Below are positions 6,290 through 14,917 of a stretch of 32,438 bases of DNA, in pieces. Under the pieces are notes generated by a model. It ran no database searches and was not told the DNA's origin. It saw nothing but the letters and a program-made list of their open reading frames with translations. The stretch comes from Candidatus Coatesiibacteriota bacterium (GTDB lineage: Bacteria > RBG-13-66-14 > B26-G2). Location: the NCBI GenBank assembly GCA_003647715.1, contig QMNJ01000003.1:1-32438 (forward strand). Direction: 5' to 3'. Positions within the stretch are counted from its first letter, which is position 1. The number at the start of each line of letters is the position of its first letter. The translations under genes were made by a program, and so were the position numbers.

Positions 6290-9256
6290 ATGTTTGGAAA
6301 GAAAGGGAAGATCTCGCCCGATGAGTTCGCCGACTTCCTTAATCAGTATTTTGTGGACTACTCTAACCTCCTGGAGAAGGGAGAGAACATAAGAAGCACC
6401 CTGGAGAAACAGATTACAAAAGGAAGTGAACTGGAAGAGAAGATAAACCGTCTTGAGAAAAGCGTCGCCGATAGCGAAGCAAGGATAAACTCAACCACCT
6501 CCAATGCAGAAAGCAGAATGAACTTCATCACCAGCAGGATAGACGAGGTATCCACAATTAAAACCGAATTAGAGCAATTGAAGAGAATCGCAGATGAAAT
6601 CAAGAACAAGGTTGATACATCTTTAGAGAAAGACCCGACCGAGAAGATTGAGCGAGCCAACGCCATACTTGACGACCTATCAGCCCGAGCGGTAATCATT
6701 GAAGAGCGTTATAAGGACATTGAAGAGAAGAGCAAGCGTTTTGAGGAAGTTCTGAACAGAGCCGATGACCTTACAGAAAGAGTAAACAATCTAACCCTGA
6801 CGCTTGACAACCTTAATTCCAAGTCGTCCCAGATTGAGAGCAAGACCACCACTTACGAAGATATCATTAAGCGTATCAGTTCGGACATAGAGCGAGTCAA
6901 CCAGGCGGTAGTGAAGACCGATGTCATTGAGGAGCGACTGGACAGCATTCTCAAGGATGTTAACAATGTTAAATCCCTTATTGACGAACTTCAGAGCGAT
7001 GCAAAAGATACCCGGACCTCAATGGACAAGGTGGAGGAAAAATTTGACCAGCTAAATAGAACAGCAGATACACTTCAGACAAGATTCAAGGATGACTTGA
7101 AGGATATTGAAACGAGGGTTTCAAATGCTTCCACAAGCATCTCTGAGCTGGAGAGCAGATTGAGGGACTTTGAGAGCGTAAAAGATGATATAAGCACCTT
7201 AACTAACCGACTGAGCAACATTGAGAACAGCGTGAACGATGCCTTTGATGTATTATCAAGGTTCAAAGAGGTGGAGGATAAATTAAATACTGTTGAGGGC
7301 AAACTGAACACTCTAAAGAATACATCAGATGAACTTACGGGAAAGACCGAGGAGGCGCAGAGGTCAGTGAGCAGTATATCTGAGAACCTCAACATCTATG
7401 GTCAACAGATTGAAACCTTTACTGGGCAGATAAAGGAGATAGAGAACAATATAAAATCAATTGATGAGAAGGTTGACAAATGGGTTCAGGCGAGAGACCT
7501 CTTTGAGGGCGTGGAGGATACTCTCATTGAACTACGGAAGATGAAGGGAGAAGTAGAGGCGTTCTACAACAGCATGCAGGACTACAAGACCATCTTTGAA
7601 AAGGTTCAAGATGAACATAGCCGGCTGAATGTTCAGATATGGGAGATTGAGAAGAAACTGACCGACATAGACGACAAGATTGTTAGCATCAATGAACTTG
7701 AAACGAAGATAAGGATGCTGGAGGAGAAGCGAGAGAAGCTAACAAGTGATATGAAAGTTCTTGAAGTATGGGAGTCCCGCTTAAAGGATGCCAGCAACTA
7801 CTCTGATGAAGTTGATGACCAGATGAAGAAGATTGAGAGAGGAATAAACCAACTAACCTCAAAGATAGAGTTCATTAGCTCTACCTCCGATGACATAACA
7901 CAATTGAAGGAGAAGGTGGATAGCATCATAAAGGAAAGAGATGAACTGCTTTCCACTGGAGACGACCTCAAGTCGCTTAAGAGCGAGATGGATTCAATTA
8001 TCAACAGATTAGAGCAATACACCCACAAGTTCCCCGAACTTGAGATGCAACAGAAGGGACTGGAAGCCAATCTATTTAATATTGAACAGCGTCTTGATGC
8101 GATAGGTCAGGCAGTGATAAGCGAGAGGGAATTTAACGAGAAATACAATGAGATTATGAACAAGCACTCAGAGCTTGCCAATGTCAAATCGCAGATTGAT
8201 GACTTATCCACTAAACTTGAGAATGTGAGGGACTACAGTGCTTTGTATCAGGAGGTTGAGAGCAGGATAAAACAGTTTAGTGCCGAAAAAGCTCATTTTG
8301 AAAAGTCGGTTGCTGACCTCCATTCATCATTTAGAGCCATAGAAGACGACTTCTCAAGAAAGGTGGCCGATTTCAACCGCGAGAAAACCCTGCTTGAAGA
8401 GAAGGAGCGAGATATTAGGTTCATCCGCAACAATGTTGACAACCTCTACAATCGCCTAAACGAGTTATCAGACCTCCGTGCAAAACTTGACAGAGACATA
8501 AACACCTTGAAGGACAAAGAACAAGACATACTCAGAATAAAAAGTGAAGTAGCGGAGATTGAGAAGATGGAGGCGGACACCAGAGCTATGATGGATACTC
8601 TGGTCAAAACCCGTTCAGAGATAAGTGCTTTTGAGAACGAACTTAAAAATATAAGAACCCATCAGGAGCAGGTAGAATCCACATCCAAGCAGATATCCCA
8701 GATGCTTGACGATGAGCATATTAGGATGAATGAGATGGTATCATTGAGGGATAGTTTCATAACCCTAAGAGCGGAAGTAGAGGAGAAACTAAATGAGCTT
8801 AAGGCAGACAGAAAGGTTCTGGAAGACAGCATTGAAAGGTCTAAGAAAGAAGTAAGTGCACTAATCAGGGAACTTGACGAGAAGAAGGACATTCTGGTGA
8901 CATTGAGAGACAGATTTGACTCCATCAACATGATTATGGATGATATCGACTCACGAACTGAGGAATTAAACGCCAACAGGGATGACCTTGAGAAGATGGA
9001 GAAAGAGATCAACCAGTTGACCACCAGGATGAAAGAAATAACCGAAGATGCAAGCAATATCAACCGGATGGAGAAGGATTTACACAGGATTGAGGAGAAG
9101 ATGAATGAATTGGTGGAGTTGAGGTCAAAGATACTCTCCGAATTAGACGAACTGAGAGCCAAAGAGGCAATAATCTCTGATTTGAACCACAGGATATTGA
9201 ACCTTGAGTCAAAGATGAGGTCATACAAATCTGAGTCAAGAGAGACAGAGGAGTAA
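6290..9256 (+). CDS. Giant cytoplasmic coiled-coil protein (988 aa)
   Basis: After a short non-coiled start (MFGKKGKISPDEFADFLNQYF) almost the whole protein is heptad-patterned, rich in Glu, Lys, Asp, Ser and Leu. I count only three prolines (SPDEF, DPTEK, FPELE) and no cysteine in 988 residues. There is no Walker A, hinge or ABC signature, so it is not an SMC or RecN ATPase; no signal peptide and no membrane segment, so it should be cytoplasmic. Short segments recur in loosely similar form (LxxLRDxF, LEEKxxxL, IExxxxEL). Strong ribosome site AGGAGGG. The next gene, 60 bases downstream, encodes a ParA-type ATPase. A filament or scaffold positioned by that ATPase is my inference; structural roles are known for other bacterial coiled-coil proteins, but this one matches no family I can name. 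Confidence 0.85.
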   Translation: MFGKKGKISPDEFADFLNQYFVDYSNLLEKGENIRSTLEKQITKGSELEEKINRLEKSVADSEARINSTTSNAESRMNFITSRIDEVSTIKTELEQLKRIADEIKNKVDTSLEKDPTEKIERANAILDDLSARAVIIEERYKDIEEKSKRFEEVLNRADDLTERVNNLTLTLDNLNSKSSQIESKTTTYEDIIKRISSDIERVNQAVVKTDVIEERLDSILKDVNNVKSLIDELQSDAKDTRTSMDKVEEKFDQLNRTADTLQTRFKDDLKDIETRVSNASTSISELESRLRDFESVKDDISTLTNRLSNIENSVNDAFDVLSRFKEVEDKLNTVEGKLNTLKNTSDELTGKTEEAQRSVSSISENLNIYGQQIETFTGQIKEIENNIKSIDEKVDKWVQARDLFEGVEDTLIELRKMKGEVEAFYNSMQDYKTIFEKVQDEHSRLNVQIWEIEKKLTDIDDKIVSINELETKIRMLEEKREKLTSDMKVLEVWESRLKDASNYSDEVDDQMKKIERGINQLTSKIEFISSTSDDITQLKEKVDSIIKERDELLSTGDDLKSLKSEMDSIINRLEQYTHKFPELEMQQKGLEANLFNIEQRLDAIGQAVISEREFNEKYNEIMNKHSELANVKSQIDDLSTKLENVRDYSALYQEVESRIKQFSAEKAHFEKSVADLHSSFRAIEDDFSRKVADFNREKTLLEEKERDIRFIRNNVDNLYNRLNELSDLRAKLDRDINTLKDKEQDILRIKSEVAEIEKMEADTRAMMDTLVKTRSEISAFENELKNIRTHQEQVESTSKQISQMLDDEHIRMNEMVSLRDSFITLRAEVEEKLNELKADRKVLEDSIERSKKEVSALIRELDEKKDILVTLRDRFDSINMIMDDIDSRTEELNANRDDLEKMEKEINQLTTRMKEITEDASNINRMEKDLHRIEEKMNELVELRSKILSELDELRAKEAIISDLNHRILNLESKMRSYKSESRETEE

Positions 9257-9316
9257 TCAACTTCATATATTGTTGAGATACTAATAGTTAATCAACTGCT
9301 TTAGAAGGAAGGTTTA

Positions 9317-10096
9317 ATGGCAAGGGTTATCTCCATTGCCTGTCAGAAGGGTGGAGTAGGAAAGACGACGACTGCTCTAAATCTTGGAATATCCTTGAAT
9401 ATTCTTGGTAAAAAGGTACTACTTATTGACCTTGACCCACAGGGATGTCTTGGGATTGCCTTTGATATGGACCAGGACTCACTATCACGCGGAATATTTG
9501 AGATGGTAGTCAAGACCTGTGAACCAAAGGATGTGATACATAAGACCGGCATAAAATCACTTCATATTATCGCTAACAATGTCTGGTCAAATCCTGCAGG
9601 TGAGGCGATAAAGAAAGCAATGAGCAATCTACGAGTTCTAAAAAAAGCGGTAAATTCTCTGAGATGTGACTATGATTATATTATAATGGATTGTCCCCCT
9701 TCTATATTTGAGAACACCATAGCCGCAATATACTCATCCGACTCCGTCCTTATTCCTGTCCAGAGCGATTACTATGTGTTTATGGTGTTAGACCAGTTTC
9801 TTCAAACAATTTGTACCATAAAGAAAAGCATCAACCGTGACCTTGAAATTGAGGGACTACTACTCACAATGTTTGATAGTCGCCTTAAGTCATCCAGGGA
9901 GATACTTAAACTCTCATGGGAGCGATATGGTTCTCTGGTATTCAAAACAATAATTCCCAGGTCAACGGAGATAGCCCAGGTGATATATTCAAGAAAGCCA
10001 ATAAGTATATATCTCCCCAAACCATCAAGGGGAGCACTTGCATATCTGTCACTGGCAAGAGAACTGATACAGAAGCAACAGAAAGATAGAAGATGA
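9317..10096 (+). CDS. ParA/Soj-type ATPase
   Basis: A 259-residue P-loop ATPase of the ParA/MinD superfamily. The deviant Walker A is KGGVGKTTT (11-19) with the signature lysine Lys11, Walker A' is VLLIDLDPQG (34-43), and Walker B is YIIMDCPPS. There is no N-terminal helix-turn-helix, so it is the short Soj type and not a plasmid type Ia ParA; no C-terminal amphipathic MinD helix is obvious. Such ATPases use ATP-dependent dimerisation on DNA or other surfaces to position cargo. No parB gene or parS-like repeat is nearby; its only plausible partner here is the coiled-coil protein just upstream. Ribosome site AAGGAAGG. Its stop overlaps the leuD-type start by four bases (ATGA). Confidence 0.92.
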   Translation: MARVISIACQKGGVGKTTTALNLGISLNILGKKVLLIDLDPQGCLGIAFDMDQDSLSRGIFEMVVKTCEPKDVIHKTGIKSLHIIANNVWSNPAGEAIKKAMSNLRVLKKAVNSLRCDYDYIIMDCPPSIFENTIAAIYSSDSVLIPVQSDYYVFMVLDQFLQTICTIKKSINRDLEIEGLLLTMFDSRLKSSREILKLSWERYGSLVFKTIIPRSTEIAQVIYSRKPISIYLPKPSRGALAYLSLARELIQKQQKDRR

Positions 10097-10578
10097 TTGA
10101 GGGCAAAGCCATAATCCTTGGGAACAATATTGATACAGACCAGATATACCCTGGTAAATATCTGCCCATTACAGACCCTGTTGAGATGGCTCCACACGCT
10201 CTGGAGGGTTTAGCAGAGGACTACTCCGAAAAACTTAAAGGTGCAATAATCATAGCGGGTAAGAACTTCGGGTGCGGAAGTTCAAGAGAGCAGGCGGCTA
10301 TATCGCTTAAATATGCAGGTGTAAATGCAATAGTTGCGGAATCGTTTGCCAGAATCTTCTACAGAAATGCTATAAATCAGGGTATACTGCTATGCCAAGT
10401 TGATAAGAAACCAAAAGCTGGTGATGATGATATCATCAGTATAGATATTGATAACTCCGTCATCATCACACCCTCAGAAAAGGTGAACTTTACTCCACTA
10501 CCTCCCTTTCTTCTGGAGATAATCAACAGAGGTGGTCTCATAGAATATACCAGGGCAATACTCACTGAAGATGAATAG
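10093..10578 (+). CDS. leuD: 3-isopropylmalate dehydratase small subunit (LeuD type)
   Basis: The swivelling small subunit of the aconitase superfamily, which pairs with a separate [4Fe-4S] large subunit (LeuC type). Family marks are clear: GNNIDTDQIYPGKYL (10-24), AGKNFGCGSSREQA (56-69) and ESFARIFYRNAINQG (about 83-97). Length 161 aa is normal for the thermophile/archaeal-type LeuD. No large subunit, leuA or leuB is present, so the substrate could also be homoaconitate, methylmalate-type or another 2-hydroxy acid. Translationally coupled to the parA-like gene by an ATGA overlap, with no evident functional connection. It is convergent with the GT2 gene, nine bases apart, and no terminator is visible between them. 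Confidence 0.88.
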   Translation: MIEGKAIILGNNIDTDQIYPGKYLPITDPVEMAPHALEGLAEDYSEKLKGAIIIAGKNFGCGSSREQAAISLKYAGVNAIVAESFARIFYRNAINQGILLCQVDKKPKAGDDDIISIDIDNSVIITPSEKVNFTPLPPFLLEIINRGGLIEYTRAILTEDE

Positions 10579-10587
10579 ATAGTAGGT

Positions 10588-11628
10588 TTATAAATTAAAT
10601 CTATACCAGGACTTCTTGAGTTGGTGCAGATCTCCCCTGACAATCATTATCGTCGCCTTCAATATCCCAAAAACCTCCCCTAAACCATAAGATGTATGCA
10701 TAAGCATAGCGCTTAATCCTGTGAGAATACCCTTAACTATCCCATGCTTTCTCGCATTGTTTATAACAAATGCCAGAACTGTAGTGATATATAAGCCGAA
10801 TGGTAAAAAAGATAGAATGAGTGCCCACCACCCACCATAAATAAGTGAAGATACCACAAGCCCAGCAAATAGAATAAAGGATACAGGGAGAATCTGTCTC
10901 AATCTTAAAAAATGCGGGTGGAGATATAGAACTACAGGTTTATAGAACCCATAACCATACATTTGTTTAATGAGCTTGAAAAAACTTCCTCTGACAATAT
11001 ACTTTACAGGCAAGTCAGCAAGCACAATCATTCTCTTCCCCATCTCTCGCATCCGATAGTTGTGCTCTTCATCTGAATTCCTTGTAAGATATGGTATATA
11101 CTCTCCGGCGCTCAATAGGTCCTTCCTCCTATATAAACCAAAAGCAAGGGTGTCAACCAACCTGTCCTCCCGCATTGTCCTGAATGACATTCCAACTCCC
11201 ACAAATGATGACATAGTGATAGCAACTACCTCACCTATAAGTCCCTCCCCCTCCGAGACGAGACGACCACCAACCACATCTGCCCTGCCATCCATCATTG
11301 CAGATACAGTCCTACTTAAGTAGTTAGGTGAAAAGCGGGCATGACCGTCCAGGCGGGTCAATATCTCGCCTTTTATGTTCAGCACCCCCAGCGTCATTGC
11401 ATAGGGCACGGTCTTGCCCCTATTGTCTATAACCCTTATATCAATGCCTCTCCCGCAATACGACTTAACCACTTCCCTGGTATTATCATCGGACATGCCA
11501 TCAACCACCACTATCTCCATCCGCTCGTGGGGATAGTCCTGAGTGAGTATGCTCTCAATCGCACCACCAATGTATCTTCCAGCATTCCTCACCGGCATCA
11601 CAACCGATATAAAGGGAAAATCCCTCAT
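10588..11628 (-). CDS. Membrane glycosyltransferase, family 2 (ExoA-like)
   Basis: An inverting GT-A glycosyltransferase: ISVVMPVRNAGRYIGGAIESIL at the N-terminus, EIVVVDGMSDDNT (nucleotide-sugar binding), and a DxH-type metal site ILTRLDGHARF. Residues about 245-320 hold three to four hydrophobic segments that anchor it in the inner membrane, an arrangement like ExoA of succinoglycan synthesis. Likely adds a sugar to a lipid-linked polysaccharide unit. The ATG at 11628 shares one base with the stop of the upstream GT4 gene (TGATG); a GTG at 11631 is the alternative. The pair forms a two-gene operon. Confidence 0.88.
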   Translation of the reverse strand: MRDFPFISVVMPVRNAGRYIGGAIESILTQDYPHERMEIVVVDGMSDDNTREVVKSYCGRGIDIRVIDNRGKTVPYAMTLGVLNIKGEILTRLDGHARFSPNYLSRTVSAMMDGRADVVGGRLVSEGEGLIGEVVAITMSSFVGVGMSFRTMREDRLVDTLAFGLYRRKDLLSAGEYIPYLTRNSDEEHNYRMREMGKRMIVLADLPVKYIVRGSFFKLIKQMYGYGFYKPVVLYLHPHFLRLRQILPVSFILFAGLVVSSLIYGGWWALILSFLPFGLYITTVLAFVINNARKHGIVKGILTGLSAMLMHTSYGLGEVFGILKATIMIVRGDLHQLKKSWYRFNL

Positions 11629-12737
11629 CACAATCTACCACCAACCCTCAGATAGAAGTCCTGATATGACTTCACCATTGCATCCATATCATATGCTCGT
11701 TTCATATACTCCCTCCCCCGTTTACCCATTTCTTCTTTAAGCTGGTCATTATTGATAAGTGTTAGAATCTTATCCGCCAGTTCCACACAATTTCCCCTTT
11801 TGACAACAAAGCCGGATCTACCATCCATGACCAGTTCGGAATTCCCCGGAGCATCGGTCACCACACAGGGCAGACCACTTGCCGATGCCTCTAGTATAAC
11901 ATTGCACATACCCTCCGATATACTGGAGTTCACAAATATATCCATCGCATTATAGTAAGGCGCTGTGTCATCAACTCTACCGGTGAATATGAAGTTATCT
12001 TTAAGACCCCTTTGCTCTACCTCACTTACTGCCCTATCGTAATCAACTCCACCACCCACAATTAGGAACTTAACATTCCTCTGTCTTGAAACTACAATCT
12101 CTGATGCGGATATAAGCGTCCAGAAGTCCTTCTCTGGTCTGATATTCCCAACCCAGCCAATTACAACCTCGTCAGAACCGATACCAACCTCACCCCTCAA
12201 TTTATGTGCATCCCTGGGAGCAAATCTCTCTACATCAACCCCATTAACCAACACCTCTATCCTACCTTCAGGGATTAAATACTTTTTTGACACGGAATCT
12301 CTCAAACCGTATGAATTAACTGTTACAACATCTGCTAAGCGTTGACAAATCCTTAACAAAGCCCTTCTCAATATACTATCACCCCAATCTTCTCCCCAGA
12401 GTGATACAATAAACTTTGAGTTCAAATAAGAAAGGGAAGCGAGAGTCCCCCAGATTATTGCTGTTGATGAAATAAGATGAATAATGTCAGGTTCTATAAA
12501 ATGTAGTAAAGATGACAATTTCAACGCAAATAATGGGTCAAAACCAGGTGATTTATTTATTACATAATGATATTCCGGTAGTTCTCTTCTTTCATTTAGA
12601 CCTCTGTTAAGAGTAAGCAATACCGGATATATGAGTTCACTATTGAGACCATTGAGCATATAAAGTGTCTGCCACTCAGCACCACCCAGCCCTATCTCAG
12701 GCAAAAAAACCAGAACCTTTAATGGTTTTTTCTGCAT
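11628..12737 (-). CDS. Glycosyltransferase, family 4 (GT-B)
   Basis: A retaining GT-B enzyme. N-terminal domain: KVLVFLPEIGLGGAEWQTL with the acceptor-side GGAE motif. C-terminal domain: VIGWVGNIRPEKDFWTLI, the sugar-nucleotide loop, then EGMCNVILEASASGLPCVVTDAPG, the E-x7-E region of family GT4. The frame is open to an ATG at 12794, but the ATG at 12737 is chosen because family homology begins right there and the longer start would leave only three bases to the divergent gene. Donor and acceptor are unknown; with the coupled GT2 gene it probably builds cell-surface polysaccharide. Confidence 0.88.
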   Translation of the reverse strand: MQKKPLKVLVFLPEIGLGGAEWQTLYMLNGLNSELIYPVLLTLNRGLNERRELPEYHYVINKSPGFDPLFALKLSSLLHFIEPDIIHLISSTAIIWGTLASLSYLNSKFIVSLWGEDWGDSILRRALLRICQRLADVVTVNSYGLRDSVSKKYLIPEGRIEVLVNGVDVERFAPRDAHKLRGEVGIGSDEVVIGWVGNIRPEKDFWTLISASEIVVSRQRNVKFLIVGGGVDYDRAVSEVEQRGLKDNFIFTGRVDDTAPYYNAMDIFVNSSISEGMCNVILEASASGLPCVVTDAPGNSELVMDGRSGFVVKRGNCVELADKILTLINNDQLKEEMGKRGREYMKRAYDMDAMVKSYQDFYLRVGGRL

Positions 12738-12797
12738 ATAATCATCAAAATAGTAAACAATTGAATAATATATTCCACTATGTAAAAATATCATAGA

Positions 12798-13823
12798 ATG
12801 AGAGAATTTCTCATCATTTTCTATATCTTTATCTTTCTAATAATAACCCTGAATATACATTCAGAAATAGATGAGATTAATGAATTAAACCTTAAACTTA
12901 CTGATGGTGTCTTAACTGATAGTAGTGTGAATACACTCCTTGCAAATATCAACTATGCGCTTGACAATGGGCTTACTGATAGGGCTGGGGAACTGGCTGA
13001 CTACCTTGATAACCATAAGCCGGTTAATTTACCTTTGAATAGCGAGTTAACCATAATAAAAGCAATATACTCAGAAGGGAATAAAAGTAGGTCAAAAGCG
13101 TATAGTATGCTCAAGAAGATTAAATCAACCATCAGTGATGAAGAAAAAGAACAATTTATAAAATTCATTCAGGATATATCTGTCACGCCCATAAAGAGGA
13201 GGATGGAGATTACGAAAATGGGTTTGAACCCTGTTGACAATTTAACAAAAGAATACAGAATTACTGAAATTATGGACCTCCAATGGTCGGTCAATATTAT
13301 ATGGCTCCTTAAGGATATGGATTCCTCGTCATTTATGGAAGCAAAGAATAATCTAATTGCAGAATTGGATAGAGAGAGAGAGTTTTCTATTGACTTCATA
13401 AACCAGTCATCCCCCCAGATAAGTGTAGAGAGGGCGAAAGATGAAGCATTCGCCGGTATTATTGGCTGGACTAGTGGGGACATAATTCCAGGCAAACTGG
13501 CTCATCTTATAGATGATAGAATGAACATAACGGGTTTTTCAATATGTATTGGACATCCCATAACATTCAAGAGTTTGAGCAGAGCACTTAAAGACCTCAT
13601 AGATTACTCTGAGCCGGAGATAGTTAAGGTTCTGGAATTTACAGAGGAGGACTACACAATTTACCGTTCGGTTGCCAGGGCGACAGCAAGCGTTAAGATA
13701 AGCATATCCCAAATTTTTACTCTTCTTGGATTGAACCCATACAGGTTCAAACCGTTCGTTCCAAAAGCCCCAATAATAGAAATAGAAGAGAAGAGAGAAA
13801 AAGACAAAGACCTTGGTTTATAG
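12798..13823 (+). CDS. Exported or membrane-anchored protein of unknown function
   Basis: 341 residues beginning with a hydrophobic stretch (FLIIFYIFIFLIITLNIHS) that could be a signal peptide or membrane anchor; the remainder is hydrophilic and predicted mostly helical, ending in a charged tail (EIEEKREKDKDLGL). No catalytic motif or family was recognised. There is no Shine-Dalgarno before the ATG; a weak TTGAAT, 17-base, AAAAAT promoter ends eight bases ahead of it, so it may be read from a leaderless transcript. It is divergent from the glycosyltransferase pair and 37 bases ahead of the TPR lipoprotein gene, and may belong to the envelope cassette that follows. Confidence 0.7.
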   Translation: MREFLIIFYIFIFLIITLNIHSEIDEINELNLKLTDGVLTDSSVNTLLANINYALDNGLTDRAGELADYLDNHKPVNLPLNSELTIIKAIYSEGNKSRSKAYSMLKKIKSTISDEEKEQFIKFIQDISVTPIKRRMEITKMGLNPVDNLTKEYRITEIMDLQWSVNIIWLLKDMDSSSFMEAKNNLIAELDREREFSIDFINQSSPQISVERAKDEAFAGIIGWTSGDIIPGKLAHLIDDRMNITGFSICIGHPITFKSLSRALKDLIDYSEPEIVKVLEFTEEDYTIYRSVARATASVKISISQIFTLLGLNPYRFKPFVPKAPIIEIEEKREKDKDLGL

Positions 13824-13860
13824 TAACAATAATTTATTATATGGTATTATATAGGGAAAT

Positions 13861-14217
13861 ATGAAACATTATTTCAAAATTGTAATAATCTTTCTGGTCT
13901 CCACGATTTTTATTCTTACTACTGGGTGTAAGATAACTGCGGAGAAGCGAGCTGAAGCACTCAACAACTTTGCCCTTATGTGTGCAGACAAAGATGTATG
14001 GAAGGAGGCAGAATATCGCCTCAGGCAGGCAATAGATTTGAAACCTGAGGATGCCCGGCTCCACAACAACCTTGGTATAGTTCTGGAAGCACAGGGTAAA
14101 TTGAAGGAGGCACTCAATGAATACAAGAAGGCGCTCTCCATAGAACCAGATAATAAAATCATAAAAAGAAATCTGAAGGAGTTCATAAATGCACATAAAA
14201 TTGAGGTTGATAATTAG
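13861..14217 (+). CDS. TPR-repeat lipoprotein
   Basis: 118 residues. A lipoprotein signal peptide ends at the lipobox LTTGC (Cys23). The mature part is two to three tetratricopeptide units, seen as AEYRLRQAIDLKPEDARLHNNLGIVLEAQGK broken by its helices, then EALNEYKKALSIEPDN, the textbook alternation of A/G/L positions with P-x-D/N at repeat ends. Such small TPR lipoproteins act as protein-protein adaptors at the membrane. Start ATG has AGGG four bases upstream. Its last 29 bases overlap the next gene, implying tight coupling. Confidence 0.87.
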   Translation: MKHYFKIVIIFLVSTIFILTTGCKITAEKRAEALNNFALMCADKDVWKEAEYRLRQAIDLKPEDARLHNNLGIVLEAQGKLKEALNEYKKALSIEPDNKIIKRNLKEFINAHKIEVDN

Positions 14218-14917
14218 TATTGCTTTGGCTCTACTGCTGGTAACCCTATCTTGTCAGGGAACCACGAAGATAGTGATACCCATATCAGAGGAACCGATTA
14301 TTAAAGCAGAAGAAGGTAAGACCATCGCCATTATCCCCTTCACCGGTGATGATTACGATATTGATGCACTTAAGAAGGCATACACAGAGATATCAAAAGC
14401 ATTAGAGGTGAAGACCAACCTTGTAGTAATAGATAGAGATGAGGTGGAGAAGGAGTTAAAGTCAGAATCAATGAAGGAACTTAAACCGGGCACGAAACAA
14501 TATGGTTATGTTCTGGGCAAACTTCTGAGATGCGACTATGTTATCTATGGTGAACTCACCTTCTTCTCCGAGAGATATAGCGAACAGGGCTATGCACCAA
14601 ACGAAAGATACACAGCAGACCAACCATACGCACCGGAACTCTTGTTCGGACCAAGATATTCCATGTATGACTATGATATTGAAGTTAAATATACTCTGAG
14701 AATAAAACTTACCTGTATAAACATAAAAGAAGCAAAGGAGGTCTTCCACGAAGAGTTTGAAAACTCAATAAACCAATTATACAGCCCCCAAGAGCTTCCA
14801 ATAGACCTTCACAAGCTCTATCAGATATACTCATCACTATTATATAACATAGGTGATGAATTCAGAGAAAAACTCACCCCACATAATATCACTGGAAAGA
14901 GGTACGCCTTTGATTAA
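14189..14917 (+). CDS. Lipoprotein with CsgG/TolB-N-like domain
   Basis: 242 residues with lipobox VTLSC (Cys22). The core KTIAIIPFTGDD, then LVVIDRDEVEKELK, then GKLLRCDYVIYGELT follows the pattern of the CsgG/LpoB/TolB-N fold (IAVLPF ... lxVxdR ... G...gADyvvxGxv). A later part is Tyr-rich (ERYSEQGYAPNERY). Members sit at the periplasmic face of the outer membrane and form secretion pores (CsgG) or regulate envelope enzymes (LpoB); which of these applies is not clear. Ribosome site AAGGAG (14176-14181) lies within the TPR gene. Its 3' end overlaps the next gene by eight bases. Confidence 0.7.
   Translation: MHIKLRLIISIALALLLVTLSCQGTTKIVIPISEEPIIKAEEGKTIAIIPFTGDDYDIDALKKAYTEISKALEVKTNLVVIDRDEVEKELKSESMKELKPGTKQYGYVLGKLLRCDYVIYGELTFFSERYSEQGYAPNERYTADQPYAPELLFGPRYSMYDYDIEVKYTLRIKLTCINIKEAKEVFHEEFENSINQLYSPQELPIDLHKLYQIYSSLLYNIGDEFREKLTPHNITGKRYAFD
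14898..14903 (+). promoter_or_regulatory. Ribosome binding site fixing a TTG start
   Basis: AGAGGT lies six bases before TTG at 14910. This site decides the start of the large peptidase/barrel gene: the alternative GTG/ATG at 14853-14858 would add 19 polar residues ahead of what is otherwise a proper signal peptide. Confidence 0.7.

Noticed and set aside
6358-9228. Several long antisense frames opposite the coiled-coil gene, rich in Ser, Leu and Phe
   Set aside because: These are the mirror image of Glu/Lys/Asp-rich heptads; no ribosome sites or family motifs.
9257-9276. TCAAC/GTTGA hairpin after the coiled-coil gene as terminator
   Set aside because: Five-base AT-rich stem, ten-base loop and no T run; the parA-like gene follows closely with its own ribosome site and is probably cotranscribed.
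14853-14909. GTG/ATG starts for the peptidase/barrel protein 19 and 18 codons upstream
   Set aside because: The added residues are polar and would spoil the signal peptide; AGAGGT six bases before TTG 14910 is the better start.
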